A stretch of DNA of 20,266 nt from CAZEQK01 sp964514395 (lineage in GTDB: Bacteria; Bacillota; Bacilli; Tepidibacillales; Tepidibacillaceae). Shown here piece by piece: positions 6,419 to 17,600 of the stretch. The DNA lies in contig CAZEQK010000050.1 of assembly GCA_964514395.1 (NCBI GenBank), positions 1 through 20,266 of the forward strand. The letters are read 5' to 3'. Position numbers and translations under genes: made by a program. The notes under the pieces were generated by a model. The model worked only from the letters and a program-made list of their open reading frames with translations, had not been told where the DNA came from and searched no databases. Each line of letters starts with the position of its first letter. Position 1 is the stretch's first letter.

Positions 6419-9400
6419 ATGAAAAAAGCTCTATTAATCAGTGTACTCTTCGTCATCGTTATGGCAATGTTTCAGCCAATACCAACCCATGCAAATAGTA
6501 AAATAGATATCGTGTTTATTTATGATTCTTCTAATAGAATGACAGGTACTTTATCAAATGTTAAAAAAAATATTCAAAATTTTGTTAGTCAATTAGATGC
6601 AAAAGGAATTGAATATCGATTGGCTCTAGCTGGATATACTGGTTTTACAACAAATGTAAATGATATTATTAATAATTTATACAATTTTTCAAGTGATATA
6701 AATATAAAATACAATTTAGCACTGATTGATTCTTCAATTAATTTTTACTCTAATCAGAATAACTCTACTTACTTTGTATTTCTTTCAAACTATAATCTTA
6801 ATTACTATGATCAAAATACGACTCAAATTGATAGTACTACTCTAACTAATGGATCAACAGTATATTCAAATAGTACAACCACAACCACAACTAATACAAT
6901 AACGGTAACTTCCAATTCATGGGATTATTATAATTTACCTATTAACGATATTATGAACATAATAAAAGCTCATCTTGACTATAACAAAATAACCTTAATA
7001 ACTGTGGGTTTTCCTAATTTTACAGGTGGAACAACTTTAGATCTTACTGGTGATTTTTCAAATGACCTATTTAATGAAATACAAGCAGTCCCATCCATTA
7101 CATCAGTCATACCTTTAGAAAACCAGTATTTAAGTGAACAAAATACAACCTTTGTTCCAACAGTGAAGGTTAGTGATCCTGATAGTGATACATTAACTGT
7201 TCGTTACTATTTAGATGATGAAACTACACCTCGTGATACTAAAATAATAACAAATACGATTACTTCTCAGATTGTTAGTTTTAATGCATTAGATTTGGAG
7301 AATTTATCAGAAGGGAATCATCAATTTACATTTACACTAAGTGATGGTTCCTACACGGTGAAAAATGTTGTTGATGTTATTGTAGATAGAACTGCTCCTA
7401 ACATAAAATATTTTATCCAGGATGTAAAAGATATTTCTGCGACTTTCTATGGTAATGCAAGCGATAGCTATTCAGGAATAGTTACAAATCCATATCGATA
7501 TACATTAGGTACTATTACTAGTAGTAGTTGGATCAATAATAATTCTTATACTTTTAATGGACTAAATCCAAACACGACCTATGATATAGCATTTGAAGCA
7601 AGGGATAACTCAGGTCATATCGCAAAACAAACAAAAAAAATCGTTACTCAAGCTCAGAAATCAACGATCTCAGTGGTTGGCTCGTCTGAGAGTTCACTAG
7701 ATATAGGGATAAATGATAGAAATCCTGAAGATACGCTTTATCAGTGCAAAGTAAATGCAGGATACACGATTAAATACATAGATGCTAGTGGAGATCTTAT
7801 AGCCACACCAGTCTGGATTCAACCACAAAATAAAATCATAAAACTTAAAGGGTTAAATCCAAATAATAATTATGGAATATCTGTTTATGCAAAAAACACT
7901 GAAAACGTCTCCACTTTACCTAGTAATTACCTTAATGCAATGACTTTAGCGTTACCACCAACAGATATTACAACGGAATCTCAGCTGGACTCTATAACCA
8001 TACAATGGACAATGAACTATTCAGTAAATGGCTACGATATAGAAGTAGATGGTCAAGTCATAAATCTCGGACGGAATAATTCCTATACTCATCAAAATCT
8101 TAATTCAAACACACTTCATACCTATAAGGTACGTACAATAAACGGCGGAGGTGCAGGGAACTGGGGTCAGCCCATCACATTAGCAACACTTACGAATCCA
8201 CCTCAAACCCCAACGATCATTGGAACGAATTCCTTTCCCACTAAAATATCAATAAGCTGGGATAACGTTGCAAATACAGATAAGTATGAAATAGAAGCAG
8301 ATGGATTGATGATAGATAACGGTATTAATACAACCTATGTTCAAGACAAGCTTTTACCTTTAACAGAACACACCTATCGAGTAAGAGCAGAAAATAAAGG
8401 TGGTGTAAGTGAATGGAGTTCACCAATTACAGTAAAAACGCTACCCTATCCACCAGCGGTACCTACGAACATCAAAGCTGATCCAACAGTGTATACCGTC
8501 TCACTAACATGGGACCAAGATAGTGGTACAGATAGCTATGAAATAGAAGTAGACGGTCAAATTATGGACAACGGGACAAGCACTACCTATCTACATGATG
8601 GATTGGATCCCTCAAGTGGTCACACCTATCGGGTAAGAGCTGTTAATTTAGGAGGAAAAAGTACTTGGAGTAATCCTGTAGACATCACAACTTATCCAGA
8701 AAAGCCTTCCATTCCAAGCAATATTATGACAACAGGCGATCAGAATTTCATAACGGTAAACTGGTATAAGGTTGGATATGCAGATAGCTATGATATTGAA
8801 ATTGATGGTTCAAGGACAGAAAATGTTACAGACACCTACTATATAGATAAAGGTCTTGAACCAAACAGTACCCATACTTATCGAATTAGAGCTAGAAATG
8901 TAACAGGGATTAGTGATTGGAGTAGTCCAGTAACAATGACTACTATGCCTGATACAACAAACAGTACAACCTCTTTAACCAATGTCATTGCAGTAGTCAC
9001 AAATAATGACATTACGTTATCATGGGACGCGGTAGCCTATGATGCTCAATATGATATCGAGGTAGATGGAAAGTTACTGGATAATGGAAAAGAAACCATT
9101 TACCATCAAGGAGGGCTTGAGCCTAATCAATATCATTCTTACAAGATTAGAGTCAGAACAAAAGATGGGACAAGTGATTGGGTCGCTGTGCTTTCCTTAT
9201 CGACATTACCTAACCCTCCAGATGCACCAAAAGACATTATAGCGACTGCAAATAATTACAGTATTGAATTAAATTGGTCGAAAGTAGAAGGAACGACAGG
9301 TTATGATATTGAGATTGATGGAAAGACAATTGACACAATAAATAATTCTAGCTATACGGATGAGAATTTAACCCCTGGTACCTCTCATACCTATCGAGTT

Positions 9401-9796
9401 AGGGCAAAAAATGTTACTGGCGTCACTGCATGGAGTCCAGCGATAATAAAAAGTACAACAAGTCCAACCTATTTATTGAAAGGGATAAAGGATGAATCCT
9501 TTGATTTTTCCATATTAGCATCTAGTGTACAGGATTTTAGTGAACTGAAATTTATTGTGACGTACGATTCTACTAAGTTGGATATTGTAGATCTATATGG
9601 TTTCACTCCAACTGCTGAGCAATCATCTGGGGATATTAAAGGAACAAATCTACATGTCAATTATGAACCAGGAAAAATTGAATTTACAGTCAATCAGAAT
9701 ATCGTACCTGGCACTACTTGGTCTGGAGAGATATCGACAATCATATTTAAATCAAAGATTGATGGAGATATTTCGATAGATTATGAGGTTCAATAG
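6419..9796 (+). CDS. Secreted VWA-like / fibronectin type III repeat protein with cohesin-like C-terminus
   Basis: I choose ATG 6419 over the in-frame TTG at 6416 because AAGGAG (6405-6410) lies 8 nt before the ATG. The product has 1125 residues. Residues 1-25 are a signal peptide (cut after THA). About 29-235 resembles a von Willebrand factor A domain (DIVFIYDSSNRM at 30-41, then alternating strands and helices, ending ITLITVGF), but the metal site DxSxS is degenerate: the second serine is R40. A Ser/Thr/Asn-rich insert breaks the middle of the domain. About 236-326 is an Ig/cadherin-like module (VSDPDSDTLTVRYYLDDE), followed by two divergent FnIII-like units and six typical FnIII repeats (about 510-1013, period 84-87 aa) like those of the preceding gene. 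Residues about 1014-1125 form the same cohesin-like C-terminal domain as the upstream protein (FIVTYDSTKLDIVDL, GDIKGTN, PGKIEFTV). No wall-anchor signal is seen. Likely an extracellular adhesin or scaffold co-transcribed with its neighbours. Confidence 0.88.
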   Translation: MKKALLISVLFVIVMAMFQPIPTHANSKIDIVFIYDSSNRMTGTLSNVKKNIQNFVSQLDAKGIEYRLALAGYTGFTTNVNDIINNLYNFSSDINIKYNLALIDSSINFYSNQNNSTYFVFLSNYNLNYYDQNTTQIDSTTLTNGSTVYSNSTTTTTTNTITVTSNSWDYYNLPINDIMNIIKAHLDYNKITLITVGFPNFTGGTTLDLTGDFSNDLFNEIQAVPSITSVIPLENQYLSEQNTTFVPTVKVSDPDSDTLTVRYYLDDETTPRDTKIITNTITSQIVSFNALDLENLSEGNHQFTFTLSDGSYTVKNVVDVIVDRTAPNIKYFIQDVKDISATFYGNASDSYSGIVTNPYRYTLGTITSSSWINNNSYTFNGLNPNTTYDIAFEARDNSGHIAKQTKKIVTQAQKSTISVVGSSESSLDIGINDRNPEDTLYQCKVNAGYTIKYIDASGDLIATPVWIQPQNKIIKLKGLNPNNNYGISVYAKNTENVSTLPSNYLNAMTLALPPTDITTESQLDSITIQWTMNYSVNGYDIEVDGQVINLGRNNSYTHQNLNSNTLHTYKVRTINGGGAGNWGQPITLATLTNPPQTPTIIGTNSFPTKISISWDNVANTDKYEIEADGLMIDNGINTTYVQDKLLPLTEHTYRVRAENKGGVSEWSSPITVKTLPYPPAVPTNIKADPTVYTVSLTWDQDSGTDSYEIEVDGQIMDNGTSTTYLHDGLDPSSGHTYRVRAVNLGGKSTWSNPVDITTYPEKPSIPSNIMTTGDQNFITVNWYKVGYADSYDIEIDGSRTENVTDTYYIDKGLEPNSTHTYRIRARNVTGISDWSSPVTMTTMPDTTNSTTSLTNVIAVVTNNDITLSWDAVAYDAQYDIEVDGKLLDNGKETIYHQGGLEPNQYHSYKIRVRTKDGTSDWVAVLSLSTLPNPPDAPKDIIATANNYSIELNWSKVEGTTGYDIEIDGKTIDTINNSSYTDENLTPGTSHTYRVRAKNVTGVTAWSPAIIKSTTSPTYLLKGIKDESFDFSILASSVQDFSELKFIVTYDSTKLDIVDLYGFTPTAEQSSGDIKGTNLHVNYEPGKIEFTVNQNIVPGTTWSGEISTIIFKSKIDGDISIDYEVQ

Positions 9797-9826
9797 ATAA
9801 GAGATTTATGCGGGAGTGAAATCGAC

Positions 9827-10744
9827 ATGTCTAAATATATGAAAATTATATCAATAATAATTGGGATTGCTTTAATTAGCCAAATCACTTTATTTTCAGT
9901 TAAAACAATAGAATCAAAAAAGAGTAGCTACGCTCAATCAAATGATGATCAAAGAATAGCTGCAGATTTATCCAATGCAACGGGTATTAGTGTAGGGCGA
10001 ATACTTGAAATAAGGAATCTAGGAAAAACCTGGAATGAAGTAATAGAACGATTGAAAATAGAGAATAAGGATGTTAGTACGGATAATTTAAAGAATCTGC
10101 TTGATACAGGAGTGGGAGATACATTTGTTAAGGAATTAATCTCTAAAGGCTTTGATAAAGAGGACATTATGCAAGCAAAACTTTTAGTCGAGAGATTGCA
10201 ATTTCAATTAAGCGAAATACTAAATTCAGATAATAATGCTGATTCAAATCCAGAGAAAAACATAGAAGATAGCATAGGAGTAGTAACCACTACTAGTCAG
10301 AATAAAGAAGACCTGTCAGAGTACAAAACGATTGCTGATAAGTTTGATCAGGCACAGGCAATAACTATGATTTTGGCTTTAAAAAAAGATTTTGGAAGTA
10401 TGGAGGCAGCATTAGATGAATATCTACTAAGCATACAGCTTGATTTAAATTTAGAAGATTATCTGAAACATAAGGATAAATACCAAGAGGCAAAACAGGA
10501 AAAACTAAAAACATTTTTGAAGGAAGTTATTACACTTTCAAAAATAGAGGATAAGATGTTAGAGATGATAGAACAAAGCAATGAACAAAACAAAAACGAA
10601 GCGATTATCAATAGCGATGTGAATAACAATACACAATATGATAGCTCGGAAGATAAAGTTTCCGTACCGAAGGTTGAAAATATAAAGCCAAAAAGTCCAA
10701 TGGATGAGATTAATCAGGAAATTAAGGTAATCAATCCTAACTAA
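9827..10744 (+). CDS. Secreted or membrane-anchored helical protein, unknown function
   Basis: I do not recognise this 305-residue protein. Residues 5-27 form a hydrophobic segment and SSYAQ (33-37) is a plausible signal-peptidase site, so it is exported or N-terminally anchored. The rest is predicted helical and charged. A module with GISVGRILEIRNLGKTWNEV (53-72) is followed by KEDIMQA (111-117) and SEILNS (129-134). The same order, GxTW, DIMxA, EIxNS, occurs in the next gene. A third, looser copy covers about 173-225. The C-terminal 55 residues are polar (rich in N, S, E, K and D). GGGAG (9812-9816) precedes the ATG, 30 nt after the VWA/FnIII gene, so it is almost certainly co-transcribed. 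Location next to an RHS protein suggests an accessory or chaperone-like role, but nothing in the sequence proves this. Confidence 0.8.
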   Translation: MSKYMKIISIIIGIALISQITLFSVKTIESKKSSYAQSNDDQRIAADLSNATGISVGRILEIRNLGKTWNEVIERLKIENKDVSTDNLKNLLDTGVGDTFVKELISKGFDKEDIMQAKLLVERLQFQLSEILNSDNNADSNPEKNIEDSIGVVTTTSQNKEDLSEYKTIADKFDQAQAITMILALKKDFGSMEAALDEYLLSIQLDLNLEDYLKHKDKYQEAKQEKLKTFLKEVITLSKIEDKMLEMIEQSNEQNKNEAIINSDVNNNTQYDSSEDKVSVPKVENIKPKSPMDEINQEIKVINPN

Positions 10745-10764
10745 AAAAAAGAGGTGCAATAGGA

Positions 10765-11598
10765 ATGAATAAAAGATTCGTCACTAATATATTGTTAGCT
10801 GTTTTAATAATCGGTGTGTTTTTTCCAATAGGAGCTGCTGTTTATGCAGATCAAACTACGGGTACAACTTCAACTCAGACCTCTACGATAACACCTTCTG
10901 ATATTGTGATTTTAGATGAGGTAAAAAATAAAATAAAAGAATCTGATCCAGACAATTATGATAAAAATATAACAAACTATACGAACTTATTAATTAATTT
11001 AAATGTTCATGATAAATTTAAAACTGAAATTGAAAACCTAGTGATAGATGGACATAAACTACCTGATATATTAATTGCCTATCAATTTCTATATCATGAA
11101 TTTGGTTTTTCATCAGAAATTGAACCAATGGTAATAAAAAAAGAGACTGGAGAAACATGGGAAACAATTTTCAAGGAATACCATGCAATAAATCCAAGAT
11201 TTGTGCCCACTAACTTTGATCCAGACTATTTAGAAAATCTTATGAATCATCAGGATTTAACAAGTGATGATATCATGATAGCTGATTGGGCATCCTTTAG
11301 AACAAAAAAACCCTTTGACGAAATAATTAATTCAGTTTTAGCAATACATGATTGGAAGGAAATAAATGCGCAGCTAGATATTCTGTTTAGTAATGCTACC
11401 TTACCACGAGTTCAAATTACAAAGGAACAGCTAGATAATAATACCAAGTCCTTTGGATTAACAGAGCAGCAAGTTGTGGAAGCTTTTGTTCTAGCTAATA
11501 AAGTAAATGAGATACCGAAAAACATCTTGCAAATGGAGAAGGATGGCTATTCAGAAGAAGCGATTATGGATAAAAGCTACAGTAACGAATATTATTAG
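10765..11598 (+). CDS. Secreted helical repeat protein, unknown function, paralogous to the preceding gene
   Basis: The 277-residue product has a clear Sec signal peptide (residues 1-28, cut after VYA), then a Thr/Ser-rich linker (31-43) and an all-helical body. Three related modules of about 40 residues can be lined up: about 98-139 (LPDILIA ... GETWETIFKEY), 166-205 (SDDIMIA ... FDEIINSVL ... DWKEI) and 232-271 (TEQQVVEA ... IPKNIL ... GYSEEAI). Each has an (E/D)-x-(I/V)-x-x-A helix followed by a short helix after a W or G. The GxTW, DIMxA and EIxNS signatures match the preceding protein, so the two are probably divergent paralogues. GAGGTG (10751-10756) is 8 nt before the ATG, and only 20 nt separate it from the previous stop. 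I know no function for this family. Confidence 0.82.
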   Translation: MNKRFVTNILLAVLIIGVFFPIGAAVYADQTTGTTSTQTSTITPSDIVILDEVKNKIKESDPDNYDKNITNYTNLLINLNVHDKFKTEIENLVIDGHKLPDILIAYQFLYHEFGFSSEIEPMVIKKETGETWETIFKEYHAINPRFVPTNFDPDYLENLMNHQDLTSDDIMIADWASFRTKKPFDEIINSVLAIHDWKEINAQLDILFSNATLPRVQITKEQLDNNTKSFGLTEQQVVEAFVLANKVNEIPKNILQMEKDGYSEEAIMDKSYSNEYY

Positions 11599-11649
11599 AT
11601 CTCGTTTATTGATAACAATTAGTTTATTTTGATCATGGGGGTAGCAAAA

Positions 11650-14600
11650 GTGAAGTTCATAAATAAGATATTCGTGTTATTAAGCTTTATGATGTTTTTA
11701 ATTCCCTTTCATGTGGTTCATGCATCAACATTGGAAGAAATGCTTAATAACCTAACAGGACCTAAACAGCAATATAATACCATGCTGTCACCAGTCTATC
11801 TAAAAACAACTCAATTAAATGAATCTATCAATCCTCAAAGCGGGGAATTATCATTAAATCAGACAGATTATGTATTACCAGGAAGAAATGGACTTAATCT
11901 TGAAATTAAACGTATTTATAAAAATAACACAGCAAATGTACAAGAGATGAAAGTAAAATATGTGAATGGTGCATGGGTTGATTATGTGAAGACAGATACC
12001 TCTTCATTTTATGAAGATCGATACAATTTAGGTATTGGAACAAGATTCTCATTTCCAACTTTAGAAATTAAAAAAAATAATGATGGAACGAACTATAAAT
12101 TTTTACATACGGAAACTGGTGATGTCTATCCAATAAAATCTTATCTGTTGAATGGAAATACAGTGTACTATATTTCTGGACAAACCATAAAGGATGCTGT
12201 ATTTGAAGAGACAAATGACAATATATTTAGTAATGGTCAAAATGATGGGTCTTCTAAATATGTGTTGACCAGAAAAGACGGTAAGAAAACTTATTTTTCA
12301 GAGGATGGAAGAATTCTAGGAATTGTTGATAGATATGGGAACAAAATCACCTTTGAATATACAACACTAGACTATACAATTGATGATAAGAAAATAACTA
12401 AAAGATTAATTGGTAAGATCACTGATACCATGGGAAGAGTTGTAACCATTGATTATAAAGAGGACACTAATTTTACAGTTAGTCCTCTATCAAATAAGAC
12501 ATATGATCATAGCTATGATGAAACACAAAACCCCAATAACATTGACTCAGGGGATTTACAGGGGAGATTTCAAGTTATTATCCATCTACCAGGTGATAAA
12601 AAGATAATTTATGATAAATCAGCCGTCTTAGTCAGTCCAAGTAAACATGTATTAAGGACAAGATTACAAAGGGTATATGATACCGATGGTAAGCTTAAAT
12701 ATCATTTTTGGTATGAGCAGCCTGAGTTAGGGTTTACATTTATGAGTGGAAGAGGTTATTCTGCATTCATTCGTCATGAAAATTTAACCCAAATAGATTA
12801 TGTAAAAACAAATCGTATAAAAAGATATATCTATAATACTTATACGAAACGATTAAATACAGGGAGTATGCAATATCAAAAAATCTTTGCCACCGAAGAT
12901 TTGATAAAAAAAGGATATGACGCTACACAAGCACAATTCCTTGATCGATTTGAAACGGAAGTAAAGAATAAAGAAGATTATGCTTATTTTAATGAGCCTG
13001 ATGGCTATAAATATCCTGGCTATAATAGTAATGACGATAAATATTTAAAGAACACATACAGATATTATACTGAAGTTAGGGACATGAATCGTAGAACCAT
13101 TAGATATATTTATGATGGAATTCATGAACTTCTGCATACCATTGATTATGGTAATGATCATCGGCAGGTCATAGATACTGAACGAGATGAAATGAAGCTG
13201 GTTAAAAAGAAACAGGTTCTTACTTACCCTGTGAAAGATGGCCAATTAATTGGAAATCCAGTGATAAGAATTGAGAATTATAGATACGATGAATATGGTA
13301 ATCTAACCAATTATAATGGACCAAACGCAGAACGAGATGCTAGTGGTTATCCGATTAACACTGAACATACAGTTGTCTATTCTTATGCCTATGATAAATT
13401 TAATACCATGACCTTAAAAACCTGGAAAAAGGATAAGGATACAACGGCACAAATCATTAATACTGTTGATAGTCTTGGGAATATAGTTACCCAAACAAAG
13501 GTAAACACAGAGGATAAAAATCAATGGATCGTTACGAACTACCAATATGATAGCTATGGAAATCTCACTAGAAAAGAAGAAAATTCAGCTGGACAATCCT
13601 TTGCGACTAATTATGAATATAATGTAGATTATCATGGTGTAGATCTAAAGGGTGCTTATTTAACAAAAGAATATAAAACAGTTGACGGCAAAGAACTATC
13701 TAAAAAATATGCCTATGATATTAATACTGGTAACTTGATAGGAGAAATAGATCCTAAAGGGAATGAATCAACCTATCAATATGATATTTTAAATAGAGTT
13801 ACAAAAGTACTTCAACCAGATAATAGTGAAAAAGAATATCATTATGAGCAAAACCCCTATATGAATTTAAAAATAGAATATAAGGATCCAGATAACAATC
13901 ATTTCCTATATGAATATGATATTATTGGGGATCTAGTCAAAGCTAGTGTTTTTGATAAAGGAAATTGGCAAACATTAAAGACATTAAAATATGATGCCAA
14001 GGGAAATAAAATAGAAGAGACAGATTCCAATGGGAATAAGATTGTATATGGATATGATAGTGAGTATCGACTCATAAGTAAGACCTATTATGCCAAAGGT
14101 ATAGAAAATAAAGGAACCTTTAAATTAGAATATCTTGTTGGCTATGATGCTGAGACACCACTACTAGTAAAAACAACGGACGAAGAGGGTTATATTACTA
14201 AGTATCATTATGATAATCTATTTCAATTATCTAAAGTTGAAAAAACACCAGATAATACAATTTTTTATACGAAAAGTTTCACATATGATTATGTTGGTGA
14301 TAGGACATCAGTTACTGATGAAAGGAATAATACTTCACAATATGAATACGACAGCTTAGGTAGATTAACTAATAAAATTGATGCCCTCGGAATTGTAACA
14401 GAGATAAATTATAATGCTCTAAATAAAGTGATAAGAAAAAAAGAACCAAATGGGAAAACAACTGAATATGCCTATGACAATATTGGTAGAGTCTCAAATA
14501 AAAAAATATATAAAGATGGTTCTAATGATTATCATTATACGAGCTATGCTTACGATCTAAATAGTAATGTTACTAATATCAAACAGGGTAGCCTAATGAA

Positions 14601-17600
14601 GGGTATAAATCAGTTATCCTCAGATACTAGTTATAGCTATGATAATATGAATCATTTAACGGATGAGTACGATAAGATAGATGATACTCGTATTAGTCAT
14701 ACCAAGAACAATTATGATAACAAAGGAAATAAGCTTCAAACGATCAAATTCGCCAATGAAGAAGAAAATAAATTTATTGTATACAATTACACTTATGATT
14801 TTGCAGGTCGTTTAACTGACGAAAACGGAGCCTATAAAGAGGATAATGGCAAGAGTAACTATATTATCCATGGAAACTATGAAAAGAAATACGAATATGA
14901 TTATGCTGGTAATTTAATGAAGAAACAAATTTTAAATGAGAATAATAATTACGATACCACTACTTATCAATACAATTACAAGAATAAAGTAAAAGAGATT
15001 GTCGAACCTTATAAAAGTAATGAGGTTGTTAAGAAAACAGAGCTTCAATATGATAAAGTGGGTAATGTAACAAGTAAAACACTTGAAATACAAGGAGTAG
15101 CATCTACTTCTACCGTAATCTATGATGGCTTAGGAAGAATCATAAAAAAGATTAATCCAAATGGTTATATTACTAGATTTGTTTACGATAGTAGTGGCAA
15201 TTTAATAAAGGAAATAGACCCTAGATATATTTCATTAAGTGAAGAGGATGCACCAGGAATAGAGTATGAATATGATAAGTTAAATCGTAGAATTAAGACG
15301 ATTGCCTTTGATGGTAAGACCAGAGAGGTTGTTATCTACAGAGAATATAATCCTTATGGTAAAGTCATAAAGGATGTCAATGGTGAGGGCTATAATGTAG
15401 AAAATCCTAAGGATTCCATTGGTAATATCTATGAATATGATATTTATGGTAATAAAGTAACTTATATTTCTGCCCAAACAGCAGCAGACAATTTGAAGAA
15501 TGGTACAGATTATATTACGAATAAATATACTTATAATAGCTTAGGTAATGTACTTTCTAATACAGATTCCCTAGGAAATGAAATGACGTATACCTATTAT
15601 TTAAATGGATTATTAAAGGGCAAGGTTTTTCAAGATCATAGTAAGGAAAGCTATGATTATGACCTTACGGGAAAATTATTTGTCAAAAAAATAGATAGAG
15701 CTAATCATATTACTAATATATGGAAAAATATTTTTAATAAACCATATCTCGTTGAATATCCTGACGGAATCACCCAAAAGTTGTTCTATTCTCCAAAAGG
15801 AGAACTAATAGAAATAGAAGATCAATTAGGATACTCTGTTTATTTTGCATATGATCCATCAGGGAATAGAATCTCCTCTAAGCAATATATAAAAGAGGAT
15901 GATCAATACAAGTACTATCAACTAGATAAATATAATTATGATGAAGCCAATCGCTTAATTAATAGTGAGACCTTTATGGATAAATTTCCAGAGGTATCTA
16001 CATTACCAGAAGTAGAAGAATATGCTGGGAATCTAGTAGAGTACAAATATGATAAAGCAGGGCACCTTTTACAATCTAATGGTCCCTTTGGAAGAGAAAC
16101 AATCAATCAATACGATAAAGCAGGAAATGTCATTACCAAGAAACAAAAAATTGATGATAATTTTGATGGCATTAAACGCTTTACCTATAATTTCAGAAAT
16201 CAGTTAATAAGTCAGTCCACTTTGCTTCAAATCAGTGATTTATCAATAAACGATATGGCAAATGCTACGTTTGATAATGAATATTTGGACAGGGTATTAT
16301 CAACGACTAATTATACCTATGATAAAAGTGGTAACTTAAAGACTGTGAAGAATCCAGAAGGAAATATTACCCAGTATGAATATAATGATAATAATCAGTT
16401 AACAAAGAAAATCGATCCATTACAAGCAACTACGAAATACTTCTATGATTCAAGAGGTAATGTAAGCAAAGTGATTAATACAAGAGGGGTATCAAAAAAA
16501 TATGAATATGATAGCCTAAATCAATTAATTAGAGAGAAGACTCCAGCAGCGGATGGAACCTTAGCAGTAAAACGATATATCTATGATGTCATGGGTAATT
16601 TAGTGAAACAAATTGACCCTAATCATTATGATGCTGACAAAGATACCGAAGATTTAGTTCAAACCATGATAGGTGTATCATATCAATATGATAAGATGAA
16701 TCGTCGGATTGCAACAATTTCACCGAGTGGAGAGATCACTCAGTTTATTAAATATAATGATAAAGGTCAAGTAGAAAAAGTAATCGATGGTTTAAGATAT
16801 ACTGGAGATGTGAGTACCTCTGTAGGAACACAATATGACTATGATGGACGTGGAAAGATTACTCATATTACTGATGCATTAGGAAATACTACTTCCTTTG
16901 AATATGATGTTTTGGGGAATTTACAAGAAAAAACAGATGCGAGAGGATATACTACCCATTACGATTATAATCCTGATAATACCCTAGCATCTGTAATCTA
17001 TCCTGATAGTGGTATGGTAAGCTATACCTATGATAAGTTAGGTCGTAAAACCAGTTATACAGATCAACGTGGTCATAAGACGACTTATACATATAACGGT
17101 TTTGGGAAGAAAAAAATAATTACCGATCCAGATAACTACACGGTAGAATCAAAGTATGACTTAAATGGAAATCTTGTTTCCCTAAAAGATAAAAGAGGTA
17201 GTATAACCCTATTTAAATATGACCCTCTAAATCGATTGATAGAAAAGAAAACACCACTTTATTTTGATGGAAGCAATAACGTGGTCTATGAAATAGAATC
17301 AGATCAATATAATGAACTTGGTAAACTACTTAAACAAACAATTACAGACTCTAAGGATAGTCAATTTAAACGGGAGACAAGCTACACTTATTATGACAAC
17401 AATCTAGTTAAAACGGTATCTAATAATAACGGAGCTTATACAAAGTACGATTATGATAAGAATGGTAATAAAGTAAAAAGTGAAACATTAAGAGATGCTA
17501 GAGTTTATGATATAGCGCGTTTTGAATACGATGCGCAGAATCGGTTAATCAAACAAATACAGCTTGTTGATGAAGCAAGCATCTATAATGCGGAAAAAAT

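Noticed and set aside
4065..9457. CRISPR array or satellite DNA suggested by the regular 240-260-bp periodicity.
   Set aside because: The period is a protein domain repeat in frame; the DNA copies are diverged and there are no short identical repeats with unique spacers.
9597..9779. A 60-codon + strand frame inside the end of the VWA/FnIII gene.
   Set aside because: It lies wholly within the better-supported gene in another frame and has no start signal.
11635..11649. ATG at 11635 as start of the RHS protein.
   Set aside because: It has no ribosome binding site upstream. The G-run it contains is itself placed to serve the GTG at 11650, which gives a standard signal peptide.
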